Assembly: GCA_918807975.1 (NCBI GenBank) | Contig: OU964923.1 | Location: forward strand, 3,100,001-3,164,000 | From: Aplidium turbinatum | Taxonomy: Eukaryota > Chordata > Ascidiacea > Aplousobranchia > Polyclinidae | DNA length: 64,000 nucleotides | Reading direction: 5' to 3' | Shown: in pieces, positions 34,561-46,900 of the stretch | Layout: the number at the start of each line of letters is the position of its first letter | Numbering within the stretch: position 1 is the first letter of the stretch | The notes under the pieces: generated by a model | What the model saw: only the letters and a program-made list of their open reading frames with translations | Told to the model about the DNA's origin: nothing | The model's database searches: none | Program-made: the position numbers and the translations under genes

Positions 34561-34680
34561 ACAGCCAAGTGGTATCAAAAGCCTCTATAAGACTTTCGGA
34601 AGTGTAAAGGTTCGATACCCGTTTGGAAAATGCATGCCTGTAATTGGTAAGACACTTAGTGGCGCACATACTGTAAAGGT
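34561..34680 (+). repeat. tRNA-derived SINE, old
   Basis: An A-box-like CAGCCAAGTGGTATC is followed by GGTTCGATACCC (B box, 34619-34630) and then GGTAAGACACTTAG. This is the same layout as the SINE at 29338-29518. A shorter version survives in copy B at about 55970-56020, so this insertion predates the duplication. Confidence 0.6.
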
Positions 34681-34901
34681 GAAGACGGAGAATTGCTTTT
34701 GCCTTTTGATTTACTTGAGCCAAATCTTTAACCATCGAACTTTAACCATAAGTCTGAATATAACGACAATGACGAGCAGGTTCAGTACAGCGCCAAATTG
34801 TAGCTTTGTTTCAAAATTTATAATTGATGCAAGATTATATTACACTTTTACACGTTTTTTAAAATAATTGAGTTTGTGATCGTTGTTAGAGGGCATCACA
34901 T

Positions 34902-34961
34902 TTATTGACTTTGAGGTTTCATTGTTGTATACTCTTCCTCACCGTGACCAGCTGTTGCATC
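34902..34961 (-). CDS. Receptor exon 13: tail end with YTTM motif and stop
   Basis: The 60-nt terminal coding exon (DATAGHGEEEYTTMKPQSQ, stop) has acceptor TTTTCACAG|. Y-T-T-M matches the Y-x-x-M SH2 motif bound by PI3-kinase in other receptors. The same exon is preserved in copy B at 56260-56319 with one residue changed, evidence that it is translated or was until recently. Confidence 0.85.
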   Translation of the reverse strand, partial: DATAGHGEEEYTTMKPQSQ

Positions 34962-37900
34962 CTGTGAAAATGAATCAATAATGAAATAATCAGCATAATG
35001 ATTTACACAAGGGTTGGACCATGAGTCTGTGTCATTTGGTACGTTTTTTGTAACAAAATATAAAAAGTATACGTTTATACAAAAAAGTTGAAAACTTTGT
35101 CCTACTAATTTTTTTATAACTCTAAGTTATAATTCAAAAATTTCAATTTTTAAGCTATTTTCGGGAAATTAGAATAAAAACCGACTTTCTGACGTTTTTT
35201 CATCTCAAAAAATTTATTTCAATAACTTTGTTGGGTAAAAATTTAATTTCTCTATGCATAATACACATGGCTATGATCTTGTAAAATATTTTGGCTCTGT
35301 GAATTTCATAGCTCCCGTTATTATCGATTAATTAGCATGGGGCTAAGATAGCTCGTGACGTACTTTCCGCGTACGAAAACAGCTCTTATTAAGATAGGGT
35401 TAAGAAGTTATTCTCACTTACATATGAATTATTTTAATATGAAATGTCAACATCTTTTATCTCAAACTCGTTAAATGCACAATGAAATAAACATCATATT
35501 GCAGGTTTCATTGTAAAAATACTTAAGATAGTATTCTAACTTACATTTGTTATGTTTACATTTTGATAAGTTTCCTCGTTCCTTGTTTGTTGTGGATCGA
35601 CTTCCTCATAGTTGTGTTTGTCTGAAACGTGTAAATATATTCTAGTCAACTATAATAGATATATCAAGATGCTGCCAAATGCCAGAAACCAAAATTGTTG
35701 GCACACACCAAACCATGCAGTTTACTGGAAAATTCAAAACTAGACTGGCAGTTGTTTCACGAATAGTTTCAAAGGTTAATTGATTTGATTAAATTATTTG
35801 ATCATGATTTCCTATAACCTTATTTTCTAATTTGTAGGACCTGTGCAAATAAATGTTGCATACAAATGAAACAGAAATGTTTTTATGTCATGCAAACCTA
35901 GTAAATATACTAAATATACTAAGTAGCTTCGTGATTTATAAATTTATGTTTTTAAATCGGACTTAATAATGAATTTAAGCAAATGCATGCGTAAAGATTT
36001 TGTGAAAAACTTCATTGAGTATGTGACGTCAATTTGAAACCATTTCTATCTTTTAATGTCATACTGTCGTTATCAATTCCTTACCCATTGCATGGATCGA
36101 AGTCTGATAATGAGCAGATGATGCAGAAGGCTGTGACATAGCATTTTAATATTCTTCAATCGAAACTTTTGTTTAAATGTTTAAATATTTATTATAATGT
36201 TTAAATATGTATATAATAAAAACAGAGAAAGACTGTTCACCAGGCATTTGATGATTAAAGTAATTCGCGTCCTTCTGGTGACTATTTACTAGGCTACCTC
36301 CTGATGTTAAAGATCTGACAAAATTCAACGTATCCTCAATGGCATAGATATCAAGGTTGCGATGAAACCCTATCTGACAATAGGTAAATACCTTCCCTCG
36401 GCTAAAGACCCCATAAAAGAAGGTGAAGTTTCTGGATTGATCTACCAAGTTCAGTTTCATGACTGTGATTTAATCTACATTGGACAGACAAAGCGTGATC
36501 TTAAATCAAGAATCAAGGAGCACCAAAGAGCTATTAAATTTTAACGTCCGGAGCATTCCGCTATTTGCAAACACTCTATAAATTCTGACCATAAAATTAC
36601 TTGGACCAACGCTACCATTCTAAAAGATGAAAAGGATTATACAAAAAGATTGTTTATAGAAAAGTGGTACTTAAGCCAGAAAGCACAACATGCTCTTAAC
36701 CAGAAAGATGGTCAGAACTTCCTCTCTGTGTACAAAAAATTACTTTAACTTTGGTTTCATCTTTTCCTTTGCTCAGTGCTTTTTCTCTATCATTGTACTT
36801 GCTAATCCCCTTTTTTTTGTCTTGTCTGATGTCTTTCAACGTTTCTTGACCGTGGCCCTATAGATGATAAATTTACGCTGTTGGAAAGCAGCCTACTGGT
36901 TTTAGGCATTCACTTTAACCTCTAGGTATCTTGTTGCATGTTTTAACTCTAATTCTTGCTGCTTTACTTTATTTATTTTATCAGTATGTTTTTGTGTTAT
37001 GCCATCGTTGCTGAACAGGTTGTGTTAACCTGTTTTAGCCACCTTGATAAAGTCAGTCGTGCTGACTGACGAAACGTCGGAAATACAAAAAGCTATTTAT
37101 CATTTTTAACATCAGGAGGTAACCTAGTAAATAGTCACCAGAAGAACGCAAATTACTTTAATTATGTATATAATGTTTATTATAATGTTTATAATGTTTA
37201 ATGTTTATTTTATTATAATGTTTCAATATTCTTATGTTGTTCAATGTTCATACCAACCTACTTTTGACAACGAGTTGGACAGCACTTGAACATATTCCGA
37301 CATATTTCCTTTTAATCTATCATTGTGCACATCATCTTATACAACAACTGGTGATTTATGCAACGACATAACATCAATAAATATAATCACCAAGTGAACT
37401 CGTATTGTGATTCATCGCAACACTCAACTTTAACTCATTTTGAACACTCACGTGTGTCCAACAACACCAGGATCAACAACTTACTGAGCTTTTGGTCGAT
37501 GGTTGGCTAAAATCATTGCAGCCATTTTCATCTGAAAGAACATAATTTGTTTGTTGAAACAATGTCATTATACACGCAGCCTACTTTACATATTCAGACC
37601 ATACCTTCTATTGCGTAGGCAGCGTTGTTTGATCCATTCCCTGCAAAACTAACCACTGATCAACTACCAATCACAACGCCAGATTTCCTTGAGTATGTTT
37701 ACTCTAAATTAACAACAAGCAAGACATACTGTAAGCTGGTCGTTAGAAAATTGTAGCCATTTGAACAAAATCGAAACACTATTACGACAGTACTGTTCAT
37801 TGTACCCTAACTCATCAAAGCGATTGTTTATCGAAAGAAAAAGAACATTAACCCCAACGGTATTTCATGTAACTTTACAACAACAAAAACATGTAAATTT

Positions 37901-40900
37901 TTATCTTTCTTATCCAGTCAGATCTCTTTCGTTTGTTATGGTTACCATGTTAATCTTCTGGCTCTGTCGCCATGGAGATTTTTTCACTGCCTTAGTTTGG
38001 GAATCTTTCTTGGACATCAATAAAAGAATGCGTTGACTCTATTGTTCAATAAAACCTTGTTTCGGTAATACTTCAAACAAAATACGTTTTCAATGAATGG
38101 TTGTTTTTTTATTAGATAAAACGCCGTTCGATGATTGCCGGATCAACAACACAAATAAATCTTAGCTTTTTGTCATTTATTTTTATTTTTTTCAAACCGT
38201 ATGTATGCTGTGCTTTAACACGTTGCATGAGAAATATGATGCTTTCTCTTTACCTTTTGGTTAGTTTTAAGTATTGGTTGCTACAACAATTGGGAAAAAT
38301 TTTCCACAGCACGATGTGATGTTGCAAATAAATCTTCTTTTTCTGTTTCATCAATTCAAAAAGAAGCAGAAATTTATCTGATGTATATTTAAAATGTCAA
38401 TTTGTTTTAAAGAAACTTTAGAAACAACGTTCAGCTACGAAATTTTGGTGCGTGACTTGAGATGGTAAAGGAAATCTAAAGCAAGCAATAGCTAAGTTTT
38501 GGCTAAAATGTGGTTTAAGTACTTTTCATTCTTACCTCTTCATACGCACCTTTATGTCAAACAAACTCTTTTCAAGCAATACACTATAAACGACCACAAA
38601 TAATAATAAAATAAAAATAAAATAATTTTGTCAATTACCTGACGTCTTATGCCGATTTGATGTTTTTCTTTTGTAGCATACCACTCCTACAACTACTGAT
38701 AATACTACCAACACAGCACCAATCACACCCAATGCTATTGCAAGAGTGTTGCTGGTTGGACCATTCGATGGATCGTATACGATGACATCGAACTTAATGG
38801 TGTGGTTGTAAGGCTCAACGGAGGATTGTAAGAACAAGATATAAGTTCCAGTATCACTCATTGTCACCTAAATGTAGTTTCACTATATAAGCTCACTGAA
38901 AGATTTATTCATAAAGGTTTCATAAACTTCTAAATTAAATTTTGCCTTGATAGATGACCAACAAATCTATTGAGGATATGTTAAGAAAGAGGCATACAAT
39001 ACGTGAAGAATACTGAAACATAAACTTTTCAGAAACCTTATTGCAAAAATGCATTTCAGCTTTTTCATATGGTCAAGTCGTTCACACAAACCGTTGGAGT
39101 CCTATTTTATACCATCCTCAAATATTTTAGGGTTTTGAATAAATAAAACTTTTCAAAAACTTTAACCCATTGTTGTTAGGAGCAAATTAACAAACCAACG
39201 CATTGGTTCTGAGTGTTCACAAATTTCCTATACTTTATTTCTGTGTTGTTGGAGTTGAAAAATATCGATTCAAACTGATGCTTTTTGAATCTTCTTCAAC
39301 GCAAACACAATCATTGCTAAGTTGCACAAATATGTCTTTATTGTTTTGTTTTTTTCATAGCCTACACTTTAGAGATATTATATTTGAAGTCTTTTCGTTT
39401 GACACAGTATTGTTTAAATTTCAGGACCGGTGATGGAAGGCTAGATAGATTACATTCCATATCAATTTGCACAAATATATTTTTGTGCTTTGAGGCAGCA
39501 ACTATTTGCGCTAGGTCTACAATAACGTAGTCCATGATATTTTAAAACTGCAAGGCAAGTAAGAAGGAAGTTGATGTTTAAGAATATTCTTCCACTTTAT
39601 GTTAGACAAGGTTAAAATTTTTCCATAGAATAGTTATTACTTTACTACACACTTGTACCACAATTAACAACCTAGTAGCAAACAAACTGGCGTTTTATTA
39701 CATGTAAGTGAGGTAGTGACGATTTCATGAAATGCAACTTAGATAGTAGAATACTTTTGGTGCGTATTATTGAACTCACGTTGTCTCTCACAAGCCGGAA
39801 TGTTTGTAAAATTCCATTATTGATTAAATTCCCACCTTCAACTTTTTCATCTGAAGACAATACATATATTTCATTATTGTATTTTGACAAACTGTCCAAA
39901 TTAAAATTAAAAATCTAAGAAACAGTTTCTTCCATAAAATTTTTTGTTTACTGGTAATTTGTTTTGAATGAAAGTTTGTTAAAGTCTTTCATTTGAAACG
40001 CCATTGTTATTTTTTGGTATATGGTAAGAACACAGGATTGTGTTCTTCTTCGGAGCAAAATTGACCGACTCTGCCAAGTAGACTAGTAATGTGTGTTTTT
40101 TTTGCGCTAGCAGTGTGAACACAAGCATAATTGTCAAGCATGAGTCAACACAAGTAAATGAGGATAATATTGTCGATAATTGCATTAAAATTTGTTAGTA
40201 GCCTACTATATTTTATTATCTTTTTTCAAAAATGTGATCACGGGTATATGTCAGCATATCCACTTAATCGAGTATGTTTCACACCTTATTGTGCTGCTTG
40301 CATATTTATTTTATTTTGTTTAGAATTTTGTTTTTCGTATACTTATATCTTTTTATCTATACTGTATACCTTTTTTTCGTGTACCCATAACAAATTATTA
40401 ATTTAACTTTACCAGAATTGCTTTTCATCAACGATAGAAAATCAGATGGAGGATTTGACATGAATGTAACATCGCAAGATCCTCTTTGACCAAAAACCCA
40501 TGAGCATGAAGTAGGATTGTCTAGGAAGGGTGCATCTGTAGCATAAGAGTATGTTATCTCCAAGGATGCAAATAGGGATAATCACATGTGAATTCATGTC
40601 ATACAATACTACAGGAGTAAAAAGGTTGAAAAGTACGAACTGCTCACATATTTGCTTTATTAAATAAAACAAATAAGACACTGTCTGCAGTTATGGACGC
40701 TTTTGGTTTAAGCCAATTAAGCACTTTGCTGGAGACACCTTGCTGTTGCATTTATGCATAGATAGCTCACTGCTTGTAGTTTGAGCACTTTGGCAAGGTT
40801 GGCAAAAGTACCAATTTAGTGGCTTTTTTAGGTTCTACAAATGGAAAAATCGCCACGCGAGGTTTATGATCAGGGTTTTGCGCACTTGAGTATCACATCA

Positions 40901-43900
40901 TCACAAGTAACAATACTGTGGCCTGTCATTTTGCTTCTGAGTAGAGTGCTCATGCCAACACAACAATACCTCTAAAACCAAATAAAATCCTCGTTTTTCT
41001 CTGGCCTGTAACCATTCACACAACTCCAGATAAGCAAAACCTTTTCTCCTGCCAAAGATGGAACAGTAGACATCCAATCCATATTTCAAGCAAGCCACAC
41101 AGACAGAATTGGCTATTTCCTTCATATAAAAGATGCTATCGAAATCTGGCACAAATAGGCTATGTTCAGTTTGAGTTACAAAATGAAACACATCAATCCT
41201 CTTTTGTTTTCCAACAGCGTTCCGCATGCCCCTAATCCTAATGAAATGTATGCGGACATCTTCAAATCCTTTTGCACCTGAAAGGCATGAGGCATAATTG
41301 GGAAAACACCTCCAATAAAAACATTTAATTTCATCTGAAAACCCAAAATAAAAGTAAGATTGACAAGGTTGACCAACATGGTGCGATACTGACTTACATG
41401 GCATAGGAGGCTTTTCTGTTGGAATCTTTTGAACTGCGATTTGTTGACCCGACAACCAAATTTCTAGACCGATTAGAAATAGCCTAAGACAACAATATCA
41501 GTGGCCTCCACTGATGCGAACCACTGATCTAGGCGAGTAGCTAGCTTCTTTTATCCTCCTTAAACTTTTTTGGACTCCTTGTTTTCCCCTTAAAACAATC
41601 AGCTATTTCCACGTAGACAGGTCAGGTGATAGCTACAGCGAGTTTAAAGCAGGAAAAAACAATTTCTAGGGCGTGGTTAGGTTTAGAATTACGAAAGTTT
41701 TCTTCAGAAGAAAAGTTTTCAACCGTTGAAGTGGAAATTATTTAAGTCTGTATGAGGATTTACTACTTACAAAACCCTATTTTCTGTGACGTTTTTTGGC
41801 CAGTTGACCTGCAGACGGGGGAGGGGTCGGTTCGAAACTAGAACTTTGAGCTAGCTAAAGATAAATCAATCAAGTTTTTACACGGTGTAAATAATTAATT
41901 TATCTGACAACACAACATCGAAAATCTTTTGCATTTTTTTTAACAGCACAACTTGAAAAATCAAATTATTTGATGCTTGGTCATATTTTTTTTATTTGAT
42001 TTGAGAAATCGGTTCTTAATTACGTTATAATTGATTGTGAATGGTCAATTCTTTTGTGTTCGATTTTAATCTTTTGCGCGTGGACGTTGTCCATACTTCA
42101 CGCAATGAAATCATAATTGGTGTCCGACTTGTAACATAAACTACTTGTTGTTTTGCCGGAGGCATGAAGAATTTTTGCTTTGTCTCAACATTTAGAATGA
42201 GATGAGATCAAACCACCGCAAAAGAAAAAACTGTACAACGGTAGTTACTTGCTTCAACAGGAGCTGCAAAATGTGACAAGTCAGGCATGACCTCCAGGTC
42301 AAGCCTTAACTTTTTTCAACAAGGAATGGTCAGCCTTAACGAAATTGTTAAATTATTTACAAAAAATATGACTAAAACAGTAGGCTGCACATTACCGTTG
42401 AGATGCATGCTAATAACGACGTGAACTAAAAAGCCTTTCCTTGCCTTGCAAAGCTGTAGGCCTATCCACGCCACGATTTCTTTTGGTAAGTTAGGTGTTA
42501 TACACATTGCACTTTTAGACATTTATTTCGATTTGTTTCGAGTAACAAACGAACCAAACTGAGTTGGTAATCAACAACGTCTCCAATCGTTGTATCAACA
42601 TAAACATAAAGCTTATGAAGGTAAAAGAATAGTTTTTTTGTGAAAGTGTGAGCATGGCCTTTAAAATGTCGTTTAATATCTTACAGTGAACCAGGCAATG
42701 AACGTTCAACAACGGTTACATAAAATGCGCCAATTTCTTGTAGAATTTATAAATCAGCACGTTCCGTTGGTATAAAAAATGTTTAGAAAACAAATAGCCT
42801 ACAAGCTGTCGCTGAAACGTCATCAAGCAATATAATCCCATTGAAAATATAAGCATGAAAACCCAAACTGACAAAAAGAGGACATTTGAGCTTTTTTAGA
42901 GTCCTCGGAGGACAATTCTTTTTTCTTGAAATTAGAGGTCAAATCATCTTAAAAGAGGACGTATGATAGCCCTAGTATAAATAATTTATAAAGTGATGTA
43001 TAAACAACTTCTTTGAAGCTAAAGTACAATATCTAGTTATGACAACAAAAGATTATGACAGATAAGTTTAAAATCGAAGTAGGTCTATTATATTTTAGTT
43101 TCATCTGTGTGTGGTTTTTTTCCGTAGTAATTTAAATGATTTCAATAATATTGCTTTTCATTTTTGAAATTTTTTTTGAAATTTTATTTTTTAAAAGAAA
43201 CTATTGCAGCAGGAAAGTGAAAGTGTTTTCATGTCGCTTTGCAAGGCTACCTTGGTGCAGTATTGCATTAAAGAGTCTTGGATTTAAAACTCACATTGGA
43301 CATTGATGGGATAGCTTGGTGATCTTCCACTTTCCGTAAATATTTCCGTGTATGGAGTCACAGCTTGACATGATACTTGTTTGTTATTGTCCTCGGCTCG
43401 AAAGGAAAACGTGAATGAGCGTTCCTGAAAATAGTATGTAAGCTTACTTCAAAAAAGGCGATAAACAGTTTTATTTTTTGGGTTAATTATAATATGAATT
43501 ACATTTGTATTTGAAACGTAAAGCAATTAAGGGAGTTGAGCGTAAGGTCTACTGAATCATGGCTGTCAATTTGTATTATAACATAATCTAAAATATTTAC
43601 AGTATGTAACACGCCACCTTTAAACACTTTCTGGTAAGAGTTAGAAAAGAAACACTAAAAGCAGGTTTAACTAACATCATCATCATCACGTGCCGTCTCC
43701 AATCCGAAGGTTGACTGTCATTTGCTTCCACATGCTGCTCTTTTTGCACTTTTAACTAACGCTTAAACTAAAATTAAATCACGCTCTGTTGTCAAATATG
43801 ATTTATCAGCAATTATCTGTTGCTGTATGATTTCATTGACATATAAATGAAAACTTGTGTTAGCTCCAATATGGATGGCATCATTCGTTTTAGTTTGTTA

Positions 43901-46900
43901 CCTGTTGTCGTCCGACTTCATTGCCATCCAAATAGAATGCAGTGTTGGTTCCAATAGGAATGACGTCATTGTACTCGCAGGTGACAGTGAAGTCATTTCC
44001 TTCAACTACAGTGAAGTCCCCGTTTATTGTGGTTATCACGGGATTAGGACCTGTGCACCATTGAAGTTAGTTGATATGATAAACATACATAAAGTTATGT
44101 AGAAATAAAAAATTACTATGCAATGGTGCAACTTATATAATGAAGACGAAAAATTTTGTACGACTGTGCAACGGTGCAGGTGGCTTGAAATAATGCTTTA
44201 CGCTGGGACTAACTAAAAAAAAGTCGGAATATGCCATAAATAAAACTAACGCGCACCTGCACTTTAGGTTTTGTTCTTTATGTTTAATAACTGAATGTAT
44301 TGAAAATTGATTGAAGAGAGGGGCTTCTACGTTGAAATAAACTTTGTTAAGAACAGTTTATGTAAATTTAAAACTAAAAAAGTCTAAAATACTTGTATCC
44401 GCAGTTGTGTTCAAATTGACTTTTGTCTGAAGATAGGTAGCTGTACAAGTAAGCCTGGCCATTTTTAATTTTTGAGTGGTTTTTGTGTTTATTTTATCAA
44501 CTCATTATAATTATTGTTATATGTTGTTCAAAGGTTACTCAATCGGAACGTGGAGTAGAGTTACAACATCACACTTCATTGGTACCTCTCTTGCTGTGGT
44601 GTTGATTAAAATGGTTGTTATAGATTATTTGAATCAATATTACTCTAATCAAAATTTGTAGGAGCTCAAGATTTAGGGACCCAATCCCTTCAGATGAAAT
44701 CTAGAATGGTTCTATCATTGTGAAGGAGATTCATAGTCTGAGGCTCCGAAGAAGGCTGTTCGTAACTTGAGTGCTATTTTGAGGTTTGTTTCACAAAGAA
44801 GCTATACAATCTATATAGACAACAACTATGATTCCAAACGCTTATTTGAAGATCTGTGTAAGTCTAACAAAAATATCTTCACTCATTTTTTCAGTGTGCC
44901 AACCATGATGTTCAAGCGTGAATTTTGAATAGCATGATTATTGCAGAACTTCCATTAGCTGAAATTGGAATATTATTGTTTTGAAATAAATGAACAAACC
45001 ATACAACAATTTGATAAATGTCAGTGAAGTTCAAAAATAAAAAACCTCTTTGGTTTGAATAATATTGACACTGATTGGAATAGCAAATCCCACCTATCAT
45101 CAGAAACTTGCAAAAAAAGTATGTGAAATGAGCATTGCAGGCAATTCTTTAAACGACTTCATTAATAACACTGGTCTACACGATTTTTGCTCTATAAACT
45201 TTGAAAACTGAGTTAGAGTAATTTTGGGGTGCTGAATCCGAATCTGACCTCAGATTTATGCTATCACGTCAGGTTTGTGAGATATGATAACAGCATATTG
45301 TTACTTTTGTCAAAAGTGGAAGATTTGACATTGCGTTTATTGCACATACACATTGTGCAAGATCCATAAATCCAGGCCATGTGGTGCATAAGTAGCTGAA
45401 ATACACCTACCAATTATAATTTTGATATCAATTTGTTTTCTAAGCAACATTATTAACAAGGCAGTAATAACAAGCTGAAAGGGAGGCTATAAGTGTAATT
45501 GACCCCCTCCCCCGTCAATGTTTTGCATGAAACCACAAAGATTTAAGCAGGCCTATGGCAATGCTTGTTCAGTAACCATATTTAGGCTGTTTTGGCCTGT
45601 CTAACACTAACCTTTCGTTACAGCACTGCATATGTTGGTGGTAAACGCAACGCCAAATCTTCCACTTTTGACGAAAGTAACAATTTGTTGTTATCATATT
45701 TCACAAACCTGACGTGATAGGATAAATCTGAGGTCAGATTCGGATTCAACACCCCAAAATTACTCTAAATCAGTCTTCAAAGTTCATGGAGCAAAAAAAA
45801 ATTATTTTTTTGTAGACCAGTGTAATCTAAGGCGTGGTTAGACTGGACTGCATTTATTTTTAAATTTCGCAGGTTAGTTCAGTTTTCTAATCCGCCCCTG
45901 CTTCTTTATCAGTTGCTTCTTCATCTGTATATTTACAATTCATATAAAAAAAAATACGAAAAACAATTTCACAAATGTCTTATGACAGAGAAAATTGGAA
46001 GACCATGATTGCTAACGTCTCTATCAGATCAAGCAAATAATCAGGATCATAAAATAATTACATGAAATAATCTTCTCCAGGCCTCTTGCCGGTCTAGTAT
46101 GAATTAATTTCTTTTGTGTAATTACAGTACCTGTCCAACATTGTAGATTATCCTGACCACTCCATCCTGCATTATATTGACAAGTAGTTCGGTTAGAAGT
46201 AACTTGGCTTCTGTTTGAATAGAACAATCGTCCATTGTTAGAACAAGTGAATGTCCCAACGTCATTGTATCTAGCTGACTTGGATTGAACAGTAACGTCA
46301 CCTTCAAGTGTTTGCGGACAATCTTACGCAAAAAAAGAAATCTGATAACTTTTGTCAAATGTTTTAGTTTAGATTCCTTTAGATAAATTTTTCAGATTCG
46401 TATTTTTTTAACGTGCATATCAATACTGTAAGAAAGTGATAAAACTCTCACGTTTCAAATATCATCTTAGAACTTTTTTCATGAAAAACAAAGTTTTTCA
46501 TAGAACAACAATTTGCTTTAATAAACCTCTCACAATGGGCTTAAACTTTAATAAAAATACAAGACTAATCATTTTGAACGGTACTAAGTGAAAGCGCGAC
46601 TACGACATTCTACGTCAATCCATCGCCTCCAACCGCCACTGCATCGCTTTGAACACTAAAGTTCTGATTAGTTATCAGTGAATGAAGATAAGTCAAGTTA
46701 GAAAGGATCACTCCAATGTTTGTTAAATGTGGCGTTAAATTTTATAAGTTTGAATTAATAAATACAAAGAATTACCTTGAACGATTATAAGTGGAAGCGC
46801 GACTATAACATGAAGAGTTGAAAGATCACCTCCACTTGACACTATTCCGCTTCGAATACTAAGATTCAGGTTAGTCGTCAGTGGTTGAAGATATGTCAAG

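Larger units (their letters stand above)
30713..34901. repeat. Segmental duplication copy A (downstream flank of receptor gene)
   Basis: From 'acattagataataagg' at 30713, this flank matches 47952 onward (copy B) and 57822 onward (copy C). Matching blocks include 'gaatgctcaaggagttac', 'gatattttgagctacgatttg', 'ctttcctggttttgagctagc' and 'gaaaggactctacagacac'. Similarity by eye is roughly 85-90% outside insertions. Copy A carries a hAT-type element (31036-32301), a repeat insertion (about 30835-30935) and a large palindrome (33789-34382) that B or C lack. Confidence 0.85.

Noticed and set aside
37761-38319. Additional receptor tail exons between the transmembrane exon and exon 9
   Set aside because: Small open frames exist, but none has borders and phase that would fit, and the model is already phase-complete without them.
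44476-45100. Coding exon in receptor intron 2
   Set aside because: Some stretches look protein-like (for example KKVCEMSIAGNSL), but they are broken by stops and lack usable splice sites. An old repeat is more likely.
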